Source of the DNA: JAPPOI01 sp028818055
GTDB lineage: Bacteria > Pseudomonadota > Alphaproteobacteria > Rhodobacterales > Rhodobacteraceae
Length of the DNA: 64,000 bases
Assembly: GCA_965267405.1 (NCBI GenBank)
Contig: OZ253954.1
Span: 1,922,001-1,986,000 of the forward strand
Direction of reading: 5' to 3'
In this document: piece after piece, positions 42,807 through 51,952 of the stretch
Numbering within the stretch: position 1 is the stretch's first letter
Layout: each line of letters starts with the position of its first letter
Notes under the pieces: model-generated
The model's database searches: none
What the model saw: the letters and a program-made list of their open reading frames with translations, nothing else
Told to the model about the DNA's origin: nothing
Made by a program: the position numbers and the translations under genes

Positions 42807-45023
42807 GTGCGGAAACCGGAGAATGTGACGCCATTGCTCAGGCACTTCCATGAAGGCGAGCTGATTTCGGTCTTAACGACCCAGCCTCTTGATCGGGCTC
42901 TGGACTACAAAGCGCCGGAAGGTGGATGCTTTCTGGGCGCGTTCGTAGAGGTGCCGCTTGGTCCCCGAAAAGTGCTGGGTGTCGTTTGGGGCGAAGGCGA
43001 GGGCGGCTACGATCTTGCAAAAGTGCGCAGTGTAATTCGTGTTCTCGATGCCGTCCCGATGCGAGCGGATATGCGAGAGTTTCTGACCCGCGCTGCGGCC
43101 TACACTCTCACACCCATGCCGGCGATGTTACGGCTTGCGACGCGCTCGCCCGGGCTTGGTGATCCGCCCTCAATGCGAAAGATCTATCGACGGGGTTCCG
43201 GCGAGCCTGATCGGATGACCGACGCACGCAGGCGAGTCATTGAGACATTGGCCGATTACGGTGACCTTGCGTTCACGCTTGGCGAACTTGCAGACATGGC
43301 AGGCGTTTCGACCAGCGTAATCAAAGGCTTGGTGAGCCAAGGGGTTGTCGCAGAAGAGCAAAGCCCGCGTGACACAGCGTATCCAAGGTTGGAACCGGGT
43401 GTGAGCCCCTATCATCTTACGGATGAACAACAATCCGCCGCGGATGCTCTGACAAAGAACGTTTCTGACAGAACCTATGGCACGACGCTTCTGAAGGGTG
43501 TGACGGGGTCCGGGAAAACCGAAGTCTATCTTGAGGCAGTTGGCGCCAGTCTGGCGGCTGGCCGACAAGCATTGGTGCTTCTGCCGGAGATCGCGCTGAC
43601 CGCAGAATTCCTGACGCGCGTTGAAGCTCGATTTGGTGCTCGACCCGCAGAGTGGCACTCAGGCGTCACAATGACCGAGCGTCGGCGCGCCTGGAAAATG
43701 ATTGCCGAGGGCGGTGCGCAGTTGGTTGTTGGTGCGCGTTCTGCGTTGTTCTTGCCGTTCCAAGATTTGGGCTTGATCGTGGTCGATGAAGAACACGATA
43801 CCTCTTACAAGCAAGAGGACGGTGTACTCTATAATGCACGCGATATGGCAGTGCTGCGCGCGTCACTGACAGGCGCCCAAGTTGTGTTGGCCTCGGCTAC
43901 GCCTTCGCTAGAAAGCTGGGCCAACGCGGAATCCGGTAAGTACAACCGCGTCACCCTGACGTCGAGATTTGGCGAGGCCGTGATGCCGAAAATGTCGGCG
44001 ATCGACATGCGTTTGGAGCAATTGCCATCAAACCGCTGGGTCTCGGACACCTTGGCGCGAGCTGTTACAGAAAGAATTGAAAACAAAGAGCAATCCCTGT
44101 TGTTTCTGAATCGGAGAGGCTACGCACCTGTCACGATTTGCCGAGCCTGCGGGCATCAAATTGGGTGCGATAACTGTGATGCGCGGTTGGTCGAGCACCG
44201 CTTTCTAAAGCGACTTGTGTGCCACCAATGCGGGGAAACAAAGCCGATCCCTTCGACCTGCCCGTCATGCGATGCGGAAGACCGGTTAGCCCCCGTGGGT
44301 CCGGGTGTTGAGCGTATGGCCGAAGAGGTAGCAGAACTATTCCCAGATGCGCGGGTTGCGGTGTTGTCTTCGGATTTGTTCGGCTCCACCCGCGCGCTGA
44401 AGGCGGAAATTGAAGGCATCGCCGAGGGGGCGGCTGACATCATCATCGGCACTCAGATCGTCGCAAAGGGGCACAACTTTCCTCTTTTGACTTTGGTTGG
44501 CGTGATTGATGCCGACCTAGGACTGCAAGGTTCCGACCTTCGCGCCGCGGAACGTACATTTCAATTAATGCGGCAAGTGGCCGGGCGTGCTGGGCGGGCC
44601 GACAAACCTGGTCAGGCACTTCTTCAAACCTACCAACCCGAGCACCCGGTCATAAAAGCGATCCTGTCTGGCGACGAAGAAGAATTTTGGAGTGCTGAGG
44701 CTGCCGAGCGAAAAGCAGTCGGTGTCCCACCATATGGTCGAATGGCCGGTATCGTTTTGTCGTCACCTGATGTCGGCGAGGTTTTTGATTTTGGAAAAGC
44801 ACTGGCGTCCAGGGACGAGCCGTTGCGCAAAATTGGTGCGCAGGTATTTGGACCGGCGGCCGCCCCGATCGCGCGAGTCCGGGGTCGCCATAGGGTGCGT
44901 CTTCTGGTCAAAGCCGACAAATCAGCGCCATTGCAGGCAGCATTGGCGACGTGGGTCGCTCAGCTGAAGCAACCGACTAATCTGCGGCTGTCCATCGATA
45001 TCGATCCCCAAAGCTTTTACTGA
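42807..45023 (+). CDS. priA: Primosomal protein N' (PriA helicase)
   Basis: A 738-residue replication-restart helicase. The 3' DNA-binding domain begins with ISVLTTQPLDRALDYKAPEG; Walker A is LKGVTGSGKTEVYL, Walker B IVVDEEHDTSYKQ, and the zinc-binding cysteines lie in CRACGHQIGCDNCDARLVEH and VCHQCGETKPIPSTCPSC. QVAGRAGRADKPG is helicase motif VI. A GTG at 42807 with CGGAG eight bases upstream is the likely start. Length is normal. Confidence 0.96.
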   Translation: MRKPENVTPLLRHFHEGELISVLTTQPLDRALDYKAPEGGCFLGAFVEVPLGPRKVLGVVWGEGEGGYDLAKVRSVIRVLDAVPMRADMREFLTRAAAYTLTPMPAMLRLATRSPGLGDPPSMRKIYRRGSGEPDRMTDARRRVIETLADYGDLAFTLGELADMAGVSTSVIKGLVSQGVVAEEQSPRDTAYPRLEPGVSPYHLTDEQQSAADALTKNVSDRTYGTTLLKGVTGSGKTEVYLEAVGASLAAGRQALVLLPEIALTAEFLTRVEARFGARPAEWHSGVTMTERRRAWKMIAEGGAQLVVGARSALFLPFQDLGLIVVDEEHDTSYKQEDGVLYNARDMAVLRASLTGAQVVLASATPSLESWANAESGKYNRVTLTSRFGEAVMPKMSAIDMRLEQLPSNRWVSDTLARAVTERIENKEQSLLFLNRRGYAPVTICRACGHQIGCDNCDARLVEHRFLKRLVCHQCGETKPIPSTCPSCDAEDRLAPVGPGVERMAEEVAELFPDARVAVLSSDLFGSTRALKAEIEGIAEGAADIIIGTQIVAKGHNFPLLTLVGVIDADLGLQGSDLRAAERTFQLMRQVAGRAGRADKPGQALLQTYQPEHPVIKAILSGDEEEFWSAEAAERKAVGVPPYGRMAGIVLSSPDVGEVFDFGKALASRDEPLRKIGAQVFGPAAAPIARVRGRHRVRLLVKADKSAPLQAALATWVAQLKQPTNLRLSIDIDPQSFY

Positions 45024-45080
45024 GGTTCTTCGAACTTTAATGACGATTTGTAGCTCTGGGCATTCCGCGCGATCGGGCGT

Positions 45081-46319
45081 ATGGGTTTCCCCATGAAGAT
45101 CGTCGAGCTTGAAACCGCGCGGTCATTTCCTTTCTGGCAAAGACCAACAACGTTGCTTTTCCTGATGGCGGCGGCGATGCCGCTTGCTTTTGCGACGTGG
45201 TCGGCGCTTTTGAACAACTTTGTCATCGAGCGTGCTGGTTTCACCGGTGTTGAAATCGGCTGGCTTCATACTGTTCGCGAAATCCCGGGTTTCTTCGCGA
45301 TTGGTGTCATCGCAATCATTATCTTCATGCGAGAACAAGTGCTTGGACTTGTGTCGCTACTGATGCTTGGAGCGGCCAGCGCAGTAACGGCGTGGTTTCC
45401 GACGTTTGGTGGCCTGATGATGGTCACGCTGATTTCGTCGATCGGGTTTCACTATTTCGAAACCGTAAACCAATCACTGCAGCTACAGTGGCTACCAAAA
45501 GACCGTGCGCCACAGATACTGGGATGGATAGTTGCAATCGGCTCAGGCGCATCTCTTCTGAGCTACGGGCTTCTTGTTGCGACCTGGGATGTCTTCAACC
45601 TCAGCTACAATACCGTGTATCTTATTTCGGGCGGCGCCTGTGTGGCGATCGCGATCTACTGCATGATCGCGTTTCCGCAATTCGAAGCACCCGAACCTCA
45701 ACTTAAGAAGATGGTCCTGCGCCGCCGGTACTGGCTGTACTATGCGCTTCAGTTCATGTCCGGAGCCCGGCGCCAGATATTTCTGGTCTTTGCCGCATTC
45801 ATGATGGTCGAACGTTTTGGGTTGGAAGTTCATGAAGTCACCGCGCTGTTTTTGATTAACTTTCTGGCGAACATGATCTTTGCGCCCGTCATGGGGCAGG
45901 TCGTTGCGCGGTTCGGGGAACGCAATGCACTCGCGTTTGAATACGTCGGATTGATTATCGTGTTTCTGGCCTACGGCGGCATCTACTATTTCGGCTGGGG
46001 CGTTGTTTTGGCGGCAGCCTTGTATGTGCTGGATCACCTGTTTTTCGCCTTAGCCTTCGCAATGAAGACGTACTTTCAGAAGATCGCTGATCCCGGCGAC
46101 ATCGCTCCGACAGCGGCTGTGGCCTTTACGATTAACCACATCGCAGCTGTCTTTCTGCCTGCGCTTTTGGGGTATCTCTGGATCGTCTCACCCGGCGGTG
46201 TATTTGTCCTTGCGGCTGGCATGGCGTTTGTGTCGTTGGCGTTGGCACTCATGATACCGCGCAATCCGGCACCGGGACGTGAAACGATCTTCACAGCTAA
46301 GTTTGCGGCAGCAGAGTAG
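45081..46319 (+). CDS. Major facilitator superfamily transporter
   Basis: A 412-residue protein with twelve predicted helices. It opens with a soluble stretch (KIVELETARSFPFWQRP) and LLFLMAAAMPLAFATWSALL, and ends with VFVLAAGMAFVSLALALMIP. The loop after helix 6 contains KKMVLRRRYWLYYALQFMSG. The family resembles uncharacterised alphaproteobacterial MFS proteins; substrate unknown. ATG at 45081 or 45093 could start it; neither has a strong ribosome binding site. Confidence 0.85.
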   Translation: MGFPMKIVELETARSFPFWQRPTTLLFLMAAAMPLAFATWSALLNNFVIERAGFTGVEIGWLHTVREIPGFFAIGVIAIIIFMREQVLGLVSLLMLGAASAVTAWFPTFGGLMMVTLISSIGFHYFETVNQSLQLQWLPKDRAPQILGWIVAIGSGASLLSYGLLVATWDVFNLSYNTVYLISGGACVAIAIYCMIAFPQFEAPEPQLKKMVLRRRYWLYYALQFMSGARRQIFLVFAAFMMVERFGLEVHEVTALFLINFLANMIFAPVMGQVVARFGERNALAFEYVGLIIVFLAYGGIYYFGWGVVLAAALYVLDHLFFALAFAMKTYFQKIADPGDIAPTAAVAFTINHIAAVFLPALLGYLWIVSPGGVFVLAAGMAFVSLALALMIPRNPAPGRETIFTAKFAAAE

Positions 46320-46376
46320 CTGTTGGAGCGGCGGGCACCTATATTACCTCTTGAACCAAACAAGGAGAGACAACAG

Positions 46377-47030
46377 GTGTTCGGATTTCTGAAAAAGGCT
46401 CAAATGGTGGATGCAGCAGAGGCTTTGCAGGGCCGCGACGCACCAATTCCGACGGCCGAGACGCATTTCGTATCAGGCCGCCCGCTGTCGCTTGATGTGC
46501 CCGAGGGTTTCGAAGAGGCCATGTTTGGCATGGGATGCTTCTGGGGCGTTGAGCGCATGTTCTGGAAACTTGATGGCGTCTATTCAACCATGGTTGGATA
46601 TGCAGCAGGCTTTACTAAGAACCCGACATATCAAGAAGTATGCACAGGTCAGACCGGACATAACGAGGTTGTCCGCGTGGTTTACGATCCGAGTATCATT
46701 AGCTTCGCTGAACTGCTGAAGGTTTTTTGGGAGGGCCACGATCCTACTCAAGGAATGCGTCAGGGCAACGACGTGGGTACGCAGTATCGCTCGGGTATCT
46801 ACACCTATTCTGACGATCAGGCGCAGGCCGCCGAAGAAACACGCAAACAGTATGCGACTGAACTCGAGGCGTCGGGCTATGGTCCAGTGACAACCGAAAT
46901 ACTGCCTGCTCCTGCTTTCTACTTTGCCGAGGATTACCACCAGCAATATTTGGCGAAGAACCCAAACGGTTATTGCGGGATTGGCGGTACAGGCGTGACA
47001 TGCCCGATCGGAACCGGCGTAAGCGCCTGA
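46377..47030 (+). CDS. msrA: Peptide methionine-S-sulfoxide reductase MsrA
   Basis: A 217-residue enzyme that repairs oxidised methionine. The catalytic GCFWG is in FGMGCFWGVERMFWK near residue 52, followed by VGYAAGFTKNPTYQEVCTGQ, GHNEVVRVVYDP and DVGTQYRSGIY. The C-terminus carries a further Cys in GYCGIGGTGVTCP as resolving thiol. A GTG at 46377 has AAGGAG nine bases upstream and is the chosen start. Confidence 0.95.
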   Translation: MFGFLKKAQMVDAAEALQGRDAPIPTAETHFVSGRPLSLDVPEGFEEAMFGMGCFWGVERMFWKLDGVYSTMVGYAAGFTKNPTYQEVCTGQTGHNEVVRVVYDPSIISFAELLKVFWEGHDPTQGMRQGNDVGTQYRSGIYTYSDDQAQAAEETRKQYATELEASGYGPVTTEILPAPAFYFAEDYHQQYLAKNPNGYCGIGGTGVTCPIGTGVSA

Positions 47031-47084
47031 TGGACCTTAATGCGCGGGCTTGACGTTGCCCGCGCACTTCCTTAGCGGCACGCC

Positions 47085-47960
47085 ATGACCACATGGACCG
47101 CTCTTACAACACTTCCCGGAAAAGATGCCGCCGAGGCACTTGGCCTCGCGTTGGAAAGTCTTGATCCGTCGCCCCTAGGTGTCGGAGTGTTTGAAGTTGA
47201 AGATGGAAGCGCGACTTGGGAAGTCGGTGGCTACTTTACCGAACGACCTGATGAAATCGCTCTGGCTTTGCTGGCTGCCTCTTCGGGTGCGGCAGATTTT
47301 GTGATCTCCGAAGTCCCGGAAACGGATTGGGTCGCGCACGTGCGTCGCGAATTGCCTCCGGTCGAAGCCGGCCGCTTCTTTGTCTACGGCAGCCATGACG
47401 CCGATCTGGTTCCCGAAGATCGCATTGCGCTTTTGATTGAAGCTTCGATGGCGTTTGGCACCGGACACCATGGCACCACACTTGGCTGTTTGCGCGCGTT
47501 GGATCGCATCGTGGATTCGGGTTTTGAGCCAGAATCCGTTGCTGACATTGGCGCTGGATCGGCCGTATTGGCAATGGCTGCCGCGAGCATCTGGTCATCG
47601 CCTGTGATCGCCTCGGATATTGATCCTGTCGCCGTGGAAGTGGCCGAAGCAAACCTTGAAGCAAACGGATTGACAGGCCGTGTGTCGTGCGTTGAAGCGG
47701 CCGGGTTTGACCATCCTGATCTAAACGCTCCCGAGGCGTTTGGTTTGGTGTTTGCCAATATTCTGAAGGGGCCTTTGATCGAGCTTGCGCCGTCTCTCGC
47801 GCGTGCAACAAAGCCGTCTGGGTACGCTATTTTGAGCGGAATTCTCAACGAACAGGCCGATGAAGTGGCCTCTCGTTATTTCGATTTCGGGTTCAGTTTG
47901 GCCAATCGTGAAGAGATTGTTGACTGGACTACTCTAACTTTAGCTAAGAATCTGGCCTGA
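47085..47960 (+). CDS. prmA: Ribosomal protein L11 methyltransferase
   Basis: A 291-residue SAM-dependent methylase of ribosomal protein L11. FGTGHHGTTLGCLRAL and VADIGAGSAVLAMAAA form the SAM-binding region (about residues 123-160), followed by ASDIDPVAVEVAEANLEANG and the catalytic VFANILKGPLIELAP (NILK in place of the common NILA). The N-terminal substrate-recognition domain is present. It starts 55 bp after msrA in the same direction. Confidence 0.93.
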   Translation: MTTWTALTTLPGKDAAEALGLALESLDPSPLGVGVFEVEDGSATWEVGGYFTERPDEIALALLAASSGAADFVISEVPETDWVAHVRRELPPVEAGRFFVYGSHDADLVPEDRIALLIEASMAFGTGHHGTTLGCLRALDRIVDSGFEPESVADIGAGSAVLAMAAASIWSSPVIASDIDPVAVEVAEANLEANGLTGRVSCVEAAGFDHPDLNAPEAFGLVFANILKGPLIELAPSLARATKPSGYAILSGILNEQADEVASRYFDFGFSLANREEIVDWTTLTLAKNLA

Positions 47961-48065
47961 ATCACGTATTTCCAGTCTTTTTAGGCACTTACGCCACATT
48001 CACGCCATATTCCTAAGCCAGTCTCCTTTCGTCGGTTTAAGGACCGATGTGTTGGAGATTTTAGT

Positions 48066-48413
48066 ATGTCGGCTTCTCAAAACGCAGATTTTGATCGACG
48101 CATGCGTCGCATCAGCCGCAGGCACACGAAACTTAGCCATGGCTATGTCACGTCGGTAAACGACGACGGCCTGGTCGTCGCCAAGCCAAAGCGGCGTGGA
48201 AATGGCACAACCCTTCGTGGCGTTCTCATCATGGTAGCCGTCATCATGCTTTTCAAAGGCGTGTTACATGCTCAGCTTGGCCCGACGGCCTATCAAGAGC
48301 GTGTTGACCGTTTGGCCGATGGAAACTTTGTCGAGCAGGCGGGCGCCTGGATCATGACGGCAGAACCCGTCACGGTCTGGCTTTCGCAAAATATAACTTC
48401 CCTCGTACGCTAA
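48066..48413 (+). CDS. Small membrane protein, unknown
   Basis: A 115-residue protein with a basic N-terminal half (MRRISRRHTKLSHGYVTSV, then VAKPKRRGN) and one helix LRGVLIMVAVIMLFKGVLHA (about 57-76). The rest is likely periplasmic and contains QLGPTAYQERVDRLADGNFV. GGAG precedes the ATG. A similar short protein is common in roseobacters, but I know no function. A strong bidirectional terminator follows. Confidence 0.72.
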   Translation: MSASQNADFDRRMRRISRRHTKLSHGYVTSVNDDGLVVAKPKRRGNGTTLRGVLIMVAVIMLFKGVLHAQLGPTAYQERVDRLADGNFVEQAGAWIMTAEPVTVWLSQNITSLVR

Positions 48414-48455
48414 GTGCTCGCAACCACTGCCGGTTGGACACTGGCTTAAAAAGAA

Positions 48456-48487
48456 AACGGCCGCGTCTCCCCTTAGGCGCGGCCGTT
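48456..48487. terminator. Bidirectional rho-independent terminator
   Basis: AACGGCCGCG (48456-48465) pairs perfectly with CGCGGCCGTT (48478-48487). Downstream on the plus strand is ACCTTTTG and on the minus strand TTCTTTTT, so it can end both the small membrane gene and the convergent DUF1127 gene. Confidence 0.85.
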
Positions 48488-48510
48488 ACCTTTTGTGTTG
48501 AGCGGATCGC

Positions 48511-48726
48511 TTAGTAAAACGATTTGCCTGTGATGCGGTCGATATCGCCACGGCTGATACCAAGATCGTCAAGCTCGTGGTCGGACAACTTCGCAAGCGC
48601 GTTGCGAGTGTTGCGTGCATCGTTCCAAGAGGCGAGTGCGCCAATTGTACTGGCAATAAGGCGGTTGAACCGGTCAGCAGATGTGACCGAACGGCCAGAG
48701 GCGCGGGAGAAATCAAGAAGTGCCAT
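48511..48726 (-). CDS. DUF1127 domain small protein
   Basis: A 71-residue protein whose C-terminal half carries the DUF1127 pattern WNDARNTRNALAKLSDHELD followed by DLGISRGDI. Such small Arg-rich proteins are abundant in alphaproteobacteria; some bind RNA and influence phosphate, carbon or sRNA metabolism. GGAAG lies upstream of the ATG. The region upstream has a leader hairpin and a 15-bp palindrome, suggesting strong regulation. Confidence 0.9.
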   Translation of the reverse strand: MALLDFSRASGRSVTSADRFNRLIASTIGALASWNDARNTRNALAKLSDHELDDLGISRGDIDRITGKSFY

Positions 48727-48753
48727 CTGTGTCTTCCTTTAAGTGAGGGGGCT

Positions 48754-48780
48754 GATGCCCGGTTCGAAGTAACCGGCATC
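48754..48780 (-). promoter_or_regulatory. Leader hairpin upstream of the DUF1127 gene
   Basis: GATGCC-C-GGTT (48754-48764) pairs with AACCGGCATC (48771-48780) as a 10-bp stem with one bulged C and a six-base loop. It sits 28 bases upstream of the DUF1127 start, probably in the 5' untranslated region. Confidence 0.4.
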
Positions 48781-48816
48781 TAGAGCCGAAAATCGCCCTC
48801 CACAAGCGTTGGAATC

Positions 48817-48831
48817 GCATGTCTGACATGC
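48817..48831. promoter_or_regulatory. 15-bp perfect palindrome (operator-like)
   Basis: GCATGTC-T-GACATGC is a perfect inverted repeat with a one-base centre, 91 bp upstream of the DUF1127 start and in the 322-bp gap before ruvC. The rest of that gap holds a 10-bp inverted repeat (48899-48908 with 48963-48972) and no gene. A dimeric regulator is the likely ligand; it cannot be named. Confidence 0.45.
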
Positions 48832-49048
48832 ACATTTCGCATAGGTCGATTGTCGCCGTAACCGCCTTAGAAAATTGAAGAAAAATGCGCTTCCAGAAGT
48901 CGTTTTTGGGATAGTTCATGACGAATTTTACACTGAGTCAGAAATGCCGACAGACAAAAGTTCAAAAACGACATCTGGCTAAACTGCTTGGCGAATGTTC
49001 TTGTTTCGTGCTAGCCGTGCTGAAAAAGCAACAAGAGCAGGCGAGGCG

Positions 49049-49543
49049 ATGCGTGTAATCGGCATTGATCCCGGATTAAGAGCGCTTGGATGGGGTGTGA
49101 TTGAGCTTTCGGGTTCCAAGCTGAGCCACGTGGCCAACGGTATTTGCCGTACGTCATCGGGCGATCTTAGTCAGCGATTGGCTTCATTGTTCGAGCAACT
49201 GAGTGAAGTCTTCGAAACCTATCGCCCCGAGACTGCAGCCGTTGAACAGACCTTCGTAAACAAGGATGGCGCAGCGACTTTGAAACTGGGTCAAGCACGT
49301 GGGATTGCCATGTTGGTTCCAGCGCGAGCGGGATTGCAGGTGGGTGAATACGCACCCAATGCAGTCAAGAAGGCCGTCGTTGGTGTTGGTCACGCAGACA
49401 AGAACCAGATCGCGCACATGGTGCGTATGCAGTTGCCGGGGGTCGAGTTGGCCGGAGCTGACGCCGCGGACGCGCTTGCCATTGCAATCTGCCATGCTCA
49501 CCATGCCCAATCGAATTCCCGCTATTCAAAGGCCATCGCATGA
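49049..49543 (+). CDS. ruvC: Crossover junction endodeoxyribonuclease RuvC
   Basis: A 164-residue Holliday-junction resolvase. It starts MRVIGIDPGLRALGWGVIEL with the first catalytic Asp, has AAVEQTFVNKDGAATLKLGQ with the second acidic residue, and ends around ADAADALAIAICHAHH with the last two Asp. It is the first of ruvC-ruvA-ruvB; its stop overlaps the ruvA ATG (ATGA). The ATG at 49049 is chosen because the conserved fold begins there. Confidence 0.96.
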   Translation: MRVIGIDPGLRALGWGVIELSGSKLSHVANGICRTSSGDLSQRLASLFEQLSEVFETYRPETAAVEQTFVNKDGAATLKLGQARGIAMLVPARAGLQVGEYAPNAVKKAVVGVGHADKNQIAHMVRMQLPGVELAGADAADALAIAICHAHHAQSNSRYSKAIA

Positions 49544-50196
49544 TCGGCAAGTTGTCAGGACGCATCGAGTATCGCGGTTCCGATCATGTGCTGCTTGATG
49601 TCCGGGGCGTGGGCTACATCGTATTTGTTAGTGAAAGAACGCTTGCGGCATTGCCACCGATCGGCGAGGCCGTTGCACTGTACACTGATCTGCTGGTTCG
49701 CGAAGATTTGCTGCAACTGTTTGGTTTCACCACCCTTGCCGAGAAAGAGTGGCATCGATTGCTTATGGGTGTGCAGGGTATCGGGGCCAAAGCGTCTATG
49801 GCGATACTGGGGACCCTCGGGCCGGATGGTGTGGGACGGGCCATTGCATTGGGAGATTGGAATGCGGTTAAAGCTGCGCCGGGTGTCGGTCCCAAGATCG
49901 CGCAACGCGTGGTCAACGAGTTGAAGGGTAAGGCGCCCGCGATGATGGCGATGGGGGACGCTTCGCCCATGACGGCAAAGGACGAGGATGTGGTTGACGC
50001 ACCCGTTGTCGAACCTATCGGCCAGCCTGTAAGCGCCTCGGCGCAGGCCGATGCCTTGTCTGCATTGCAAAACCTCGGCTATGGACCGGGTGACGCGGCA
50101 TCTGCCGTTGCGACGGCGGCAGGGTCACACGGCGATGCGACAGCTGAGCAATTGATCCGGGAGGCGCTGAAACTGTTGGCGCCCAAGGGGTCTTGA
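49540..50196 (+). CDS. ruvA: Holliday junction branch migration protein RuvA
   Basis: A 218-residue junction-binding protein. Domain I opens MIGKLSGRIEYRGSDHVLLD, domain II has helix-hairpin-helix motifs VQGIGAKASMAILG and APGVGPKIAQRVVNELKG, and the C-terminal domain ALQNLGYGPGDAASAVATA binds RuvB. Coupled to ruvC. About 80 bp containing a repeat element separates it from ruvB. Confidence 0.96.
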   Translation: MIGKLSGRIEYRGSDHVLLDVRGVGYIVFVSERTLAALPPIGEAVALYTDLLVREDLLQLFGFTTLAEKEWHRLLMGVQGIGAKASMAILGTLGPDGVGRAIALGDWNAVKAAPGVGPKIAQRVVNELKGKAPAMMAMGDASPMTAKDEDVVDAPVVEPIGQPVSASAQADALSALQNLGYGPGDAASAVATAAGSHGDATAEQLIREALKLLAPKGS

Positions 50197-50276
50197 TTGC
50201 GCCGCGCGCCTGCGCGTCGCGCTGGGTGGGGGACGCTGTCCCCCAATCCCCCTGGAGTATTTGAGCCAGAAAGAAA
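50197..50276. repeat. GC-rich intergenic hairpin repeat of Rhodobacterales type
   Basis: After the ruvA stop a run of alternating GCGC bases is followed by GGGGGAC-GCT-GTCCCCC (50228-50244), a perfect 7-bp hairpin, and then CCCCCTGGAGTATTTGAGCC. From memory this combination (GC hairpin, then a CCCC-GGAGTATTT-GCCA tail) recurs between genes throughout Rhodobacterales genomes. No T run follows, so it is not a standard terminator. Confidence 0.6.
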
Positions 50277-51299
50277 ATGACGGAACCCGACCCCAACCTT
50301 CGACCAATGGAATTGCCTGAGGATGCCGACCGCGCGTTGCGTCCACAGACGCTGGATGCATTCATTGGTCAGGCAGAAGCTCGGGCGAACTTGCGGGTAT
50401 TCATCGAAAGCGCACGCAAGCGTGGTGAGGCCATGGATCATACCCTTTTCCATGGTCCTCCCGGGCTTGGGAAAACGACATTGGCGCAAATCATTGCGCG
50501 GGAATTGGGCGTCAACTTCCGCATGACATCTGGCCCGGTTCTGGCCAAGGCCGGGGACCTTGCGGCGATCCTGACCAATCTTGAAGCACGGGACGTTTTG
50601 TTCATCGACGAGATCCATCGATTGAACCCGGCGGTCGAAGAGGTGCTATATCCCGCGCTCGAAGATTTCGAGCTGGATCTTGTGATCGGCGAAGGCCCGG
50701 CGGCTCGTACGGTCCGAATTGAGTTGCAACCATTTACCTTGGTTGGCGCGACGACGCGGCTTGGGCTTTTGACGACACCGCTGCGAGACCGGTTCGGTAT
50801 TCCGACACGATTGCAGTTTTACAGCGAAGATGAACTCTTTGAGATTGTAACCCGAGGAGCACGCCTTTTGGGGGTTCAGTCTGAAGATGCAGGCGCACGG
50901 GAAATCGCGCGGCGGGCGCGTGGGACCCCGCGCATCGCAGGGCGGCTTCTTCGGCGTTTGGTTGATTTCGCTTTGGTTGAAGGTGACGGGAAGCTAACTC
51001 AGCGACTGGCGGACGGGGCTTTAACGCGGCTGGGCGTCGATGAACTTGGGTTGGATGGCGCAGACAGAAGGTATTTGACCTTGATCGCTGAGAATTACGC
51101 GGGCGGACCCGTTGGGGTCGAGACACTTTCAGCGGCGCTGAGCGAAAGCCGCGACGCCATCGAAGAAGTGATCGAGCCATATCTGCTTCAACAAGGTCTT
51201 ATTCAGCGCACGCCGCGCGGTCGCATGTTGGCCAGCAAGGGATGGTCACATCTTGGGATGGCGGCACCAGCTTCTCCCGGTCAAAGCGAGTTGTTCTGA
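50277..51299 (+). CDS. ruvB: Holliday junction branch migration ATPase RuvB
   Basis: A 340-residue AAA+ helicase motor. It has RPQTLDAFIGQAEARANLRV, Walker A HGPPGLGKTTLA near residue 60, Walker B VLFIDEIHRLN, sensor GATTRLGLLTTPLRDRFG, and a winged-helix tail with YLLQQGLIQRTPRGRML. The region ahead of it is occupied by a repeat element, so it may be translated with a weak ribosome binding site (AGAAAG). Confidence 0.97.
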   Translation: MTEPDPNLRPMELPEDADRALRPQTLDAFIGQAEARANLRVFIESARKRGEAMDHTLFHGPPGLGKTTLAQIIARELGVNFRMTSGPVLAKAGDLAAILTNLEARDVLFIDEIHRLNPAVEEVLYPALEDFELDLVIGEGPAARTVRIELQPFTLVGATTRLGLLTTPLRDRFGIPTRLQFYSEDELFEIVTRGARLLGVQSEDAGAREIARRARGTPRIAGRLLRRLVDFALVEGDGKLTQRLADGALTRLGVDELGLDGADRRYLTLIAENYAGGPVGVETLSAALSESRDAIEEVIEPYLLQQGLIQRTPRGRMLASKGWSHLGMAAPASPGQSELF

Positions 51300-51305
51300 A
51301 AACCC

Positions 51306-51932
51306 ATGACTGACGACATCGCCGCACAGTTCACCCGTTCAGATGGTTCGTACCTGTTTGCCAGATGGGGTCGTCCGATCGCCCCGATCGTGTTCGGTGT
51401 GGATGATGCCACCTTGTCAGTGGTGAAAGGTGCCATTGAGGCCATGTCGGTTCTGGCAAACCATCCTTTGGCAGAAACAGATCCGGAACTGGGTGCCAAT
51501 TTCCTGATGTTCTTCTTTCGCGAGTGGGACGAGCTTTTGGAAACCCCCGACCTTGATCGGCTGGTGCCCGAACTTGAAGAGCTTGTGGTGAAGCTGAAGT
51601 CAGTCGGCGCAAATCAGTACAGGCTTTTCCGGTTTGACGAGGCAAACGCAATCAAGGCCGTCTTTGTCTTTGTGCGTATGGATGAGGCACTCTCAGACGT
51701 ACCCGCTGAGGATCTGGCATTGGCGCAAGCTGCGCAATCAATGGTCTTGTGGTCGGACATGGCGTTCAAGGATCGCGGTCCTTTGGCGCAGGTTGATGGA
51801 CGGGTGATCCTGCATCCCGATGTCGCGGCTGTTATTCGGGCTGCTTACGACCCGGTGATGCCAGCTTCGGCGAACGATCCAAGTCATGCCTTGCGGCTGT
51901 CGGCCCGCATCCAGGCGGAACGGCAAGTCTGA
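51306..51932 (+). CDS. Conserved hypothetical protein downstream of ruvB
   Basis: A 208-residue soluble, acidic protein beginning MTDDIAAQFTRSDGSYLFAR and including WGRPIAPIVFGVDDATLSVV. Further stretches are FLMFFFREWDELLETPDLD and LVLPDV-like ILHPDVAAVIRAAYDPV. No catalytic motif or known domain was recognised. It begins six bp after ruvB and is likely co-transcribed with it; this position looks conserved in roseobacters from memory. Confidence 0.75.
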   Translation: MTDDIAAQFTRSDGSYLFARWGRPIAPIVFGVDDATLSVVKGAIEAMSVLANHPLAETDPELGANFLMFFFREWDELLETPDLDRLVPELEELVVKLKSVGANQYRLFRFDEANAIKAVFVFVRMDEALSDVPAEDLALAQAAQSMVLWSDMAFKDRGPLAQVDGRVILHPDVAAVIRAAYDPVMPASANDPSHALRLSARIQAERQV

Positions 51933-51952
51933 CCTGCCGCTCCCGAGGGCGT

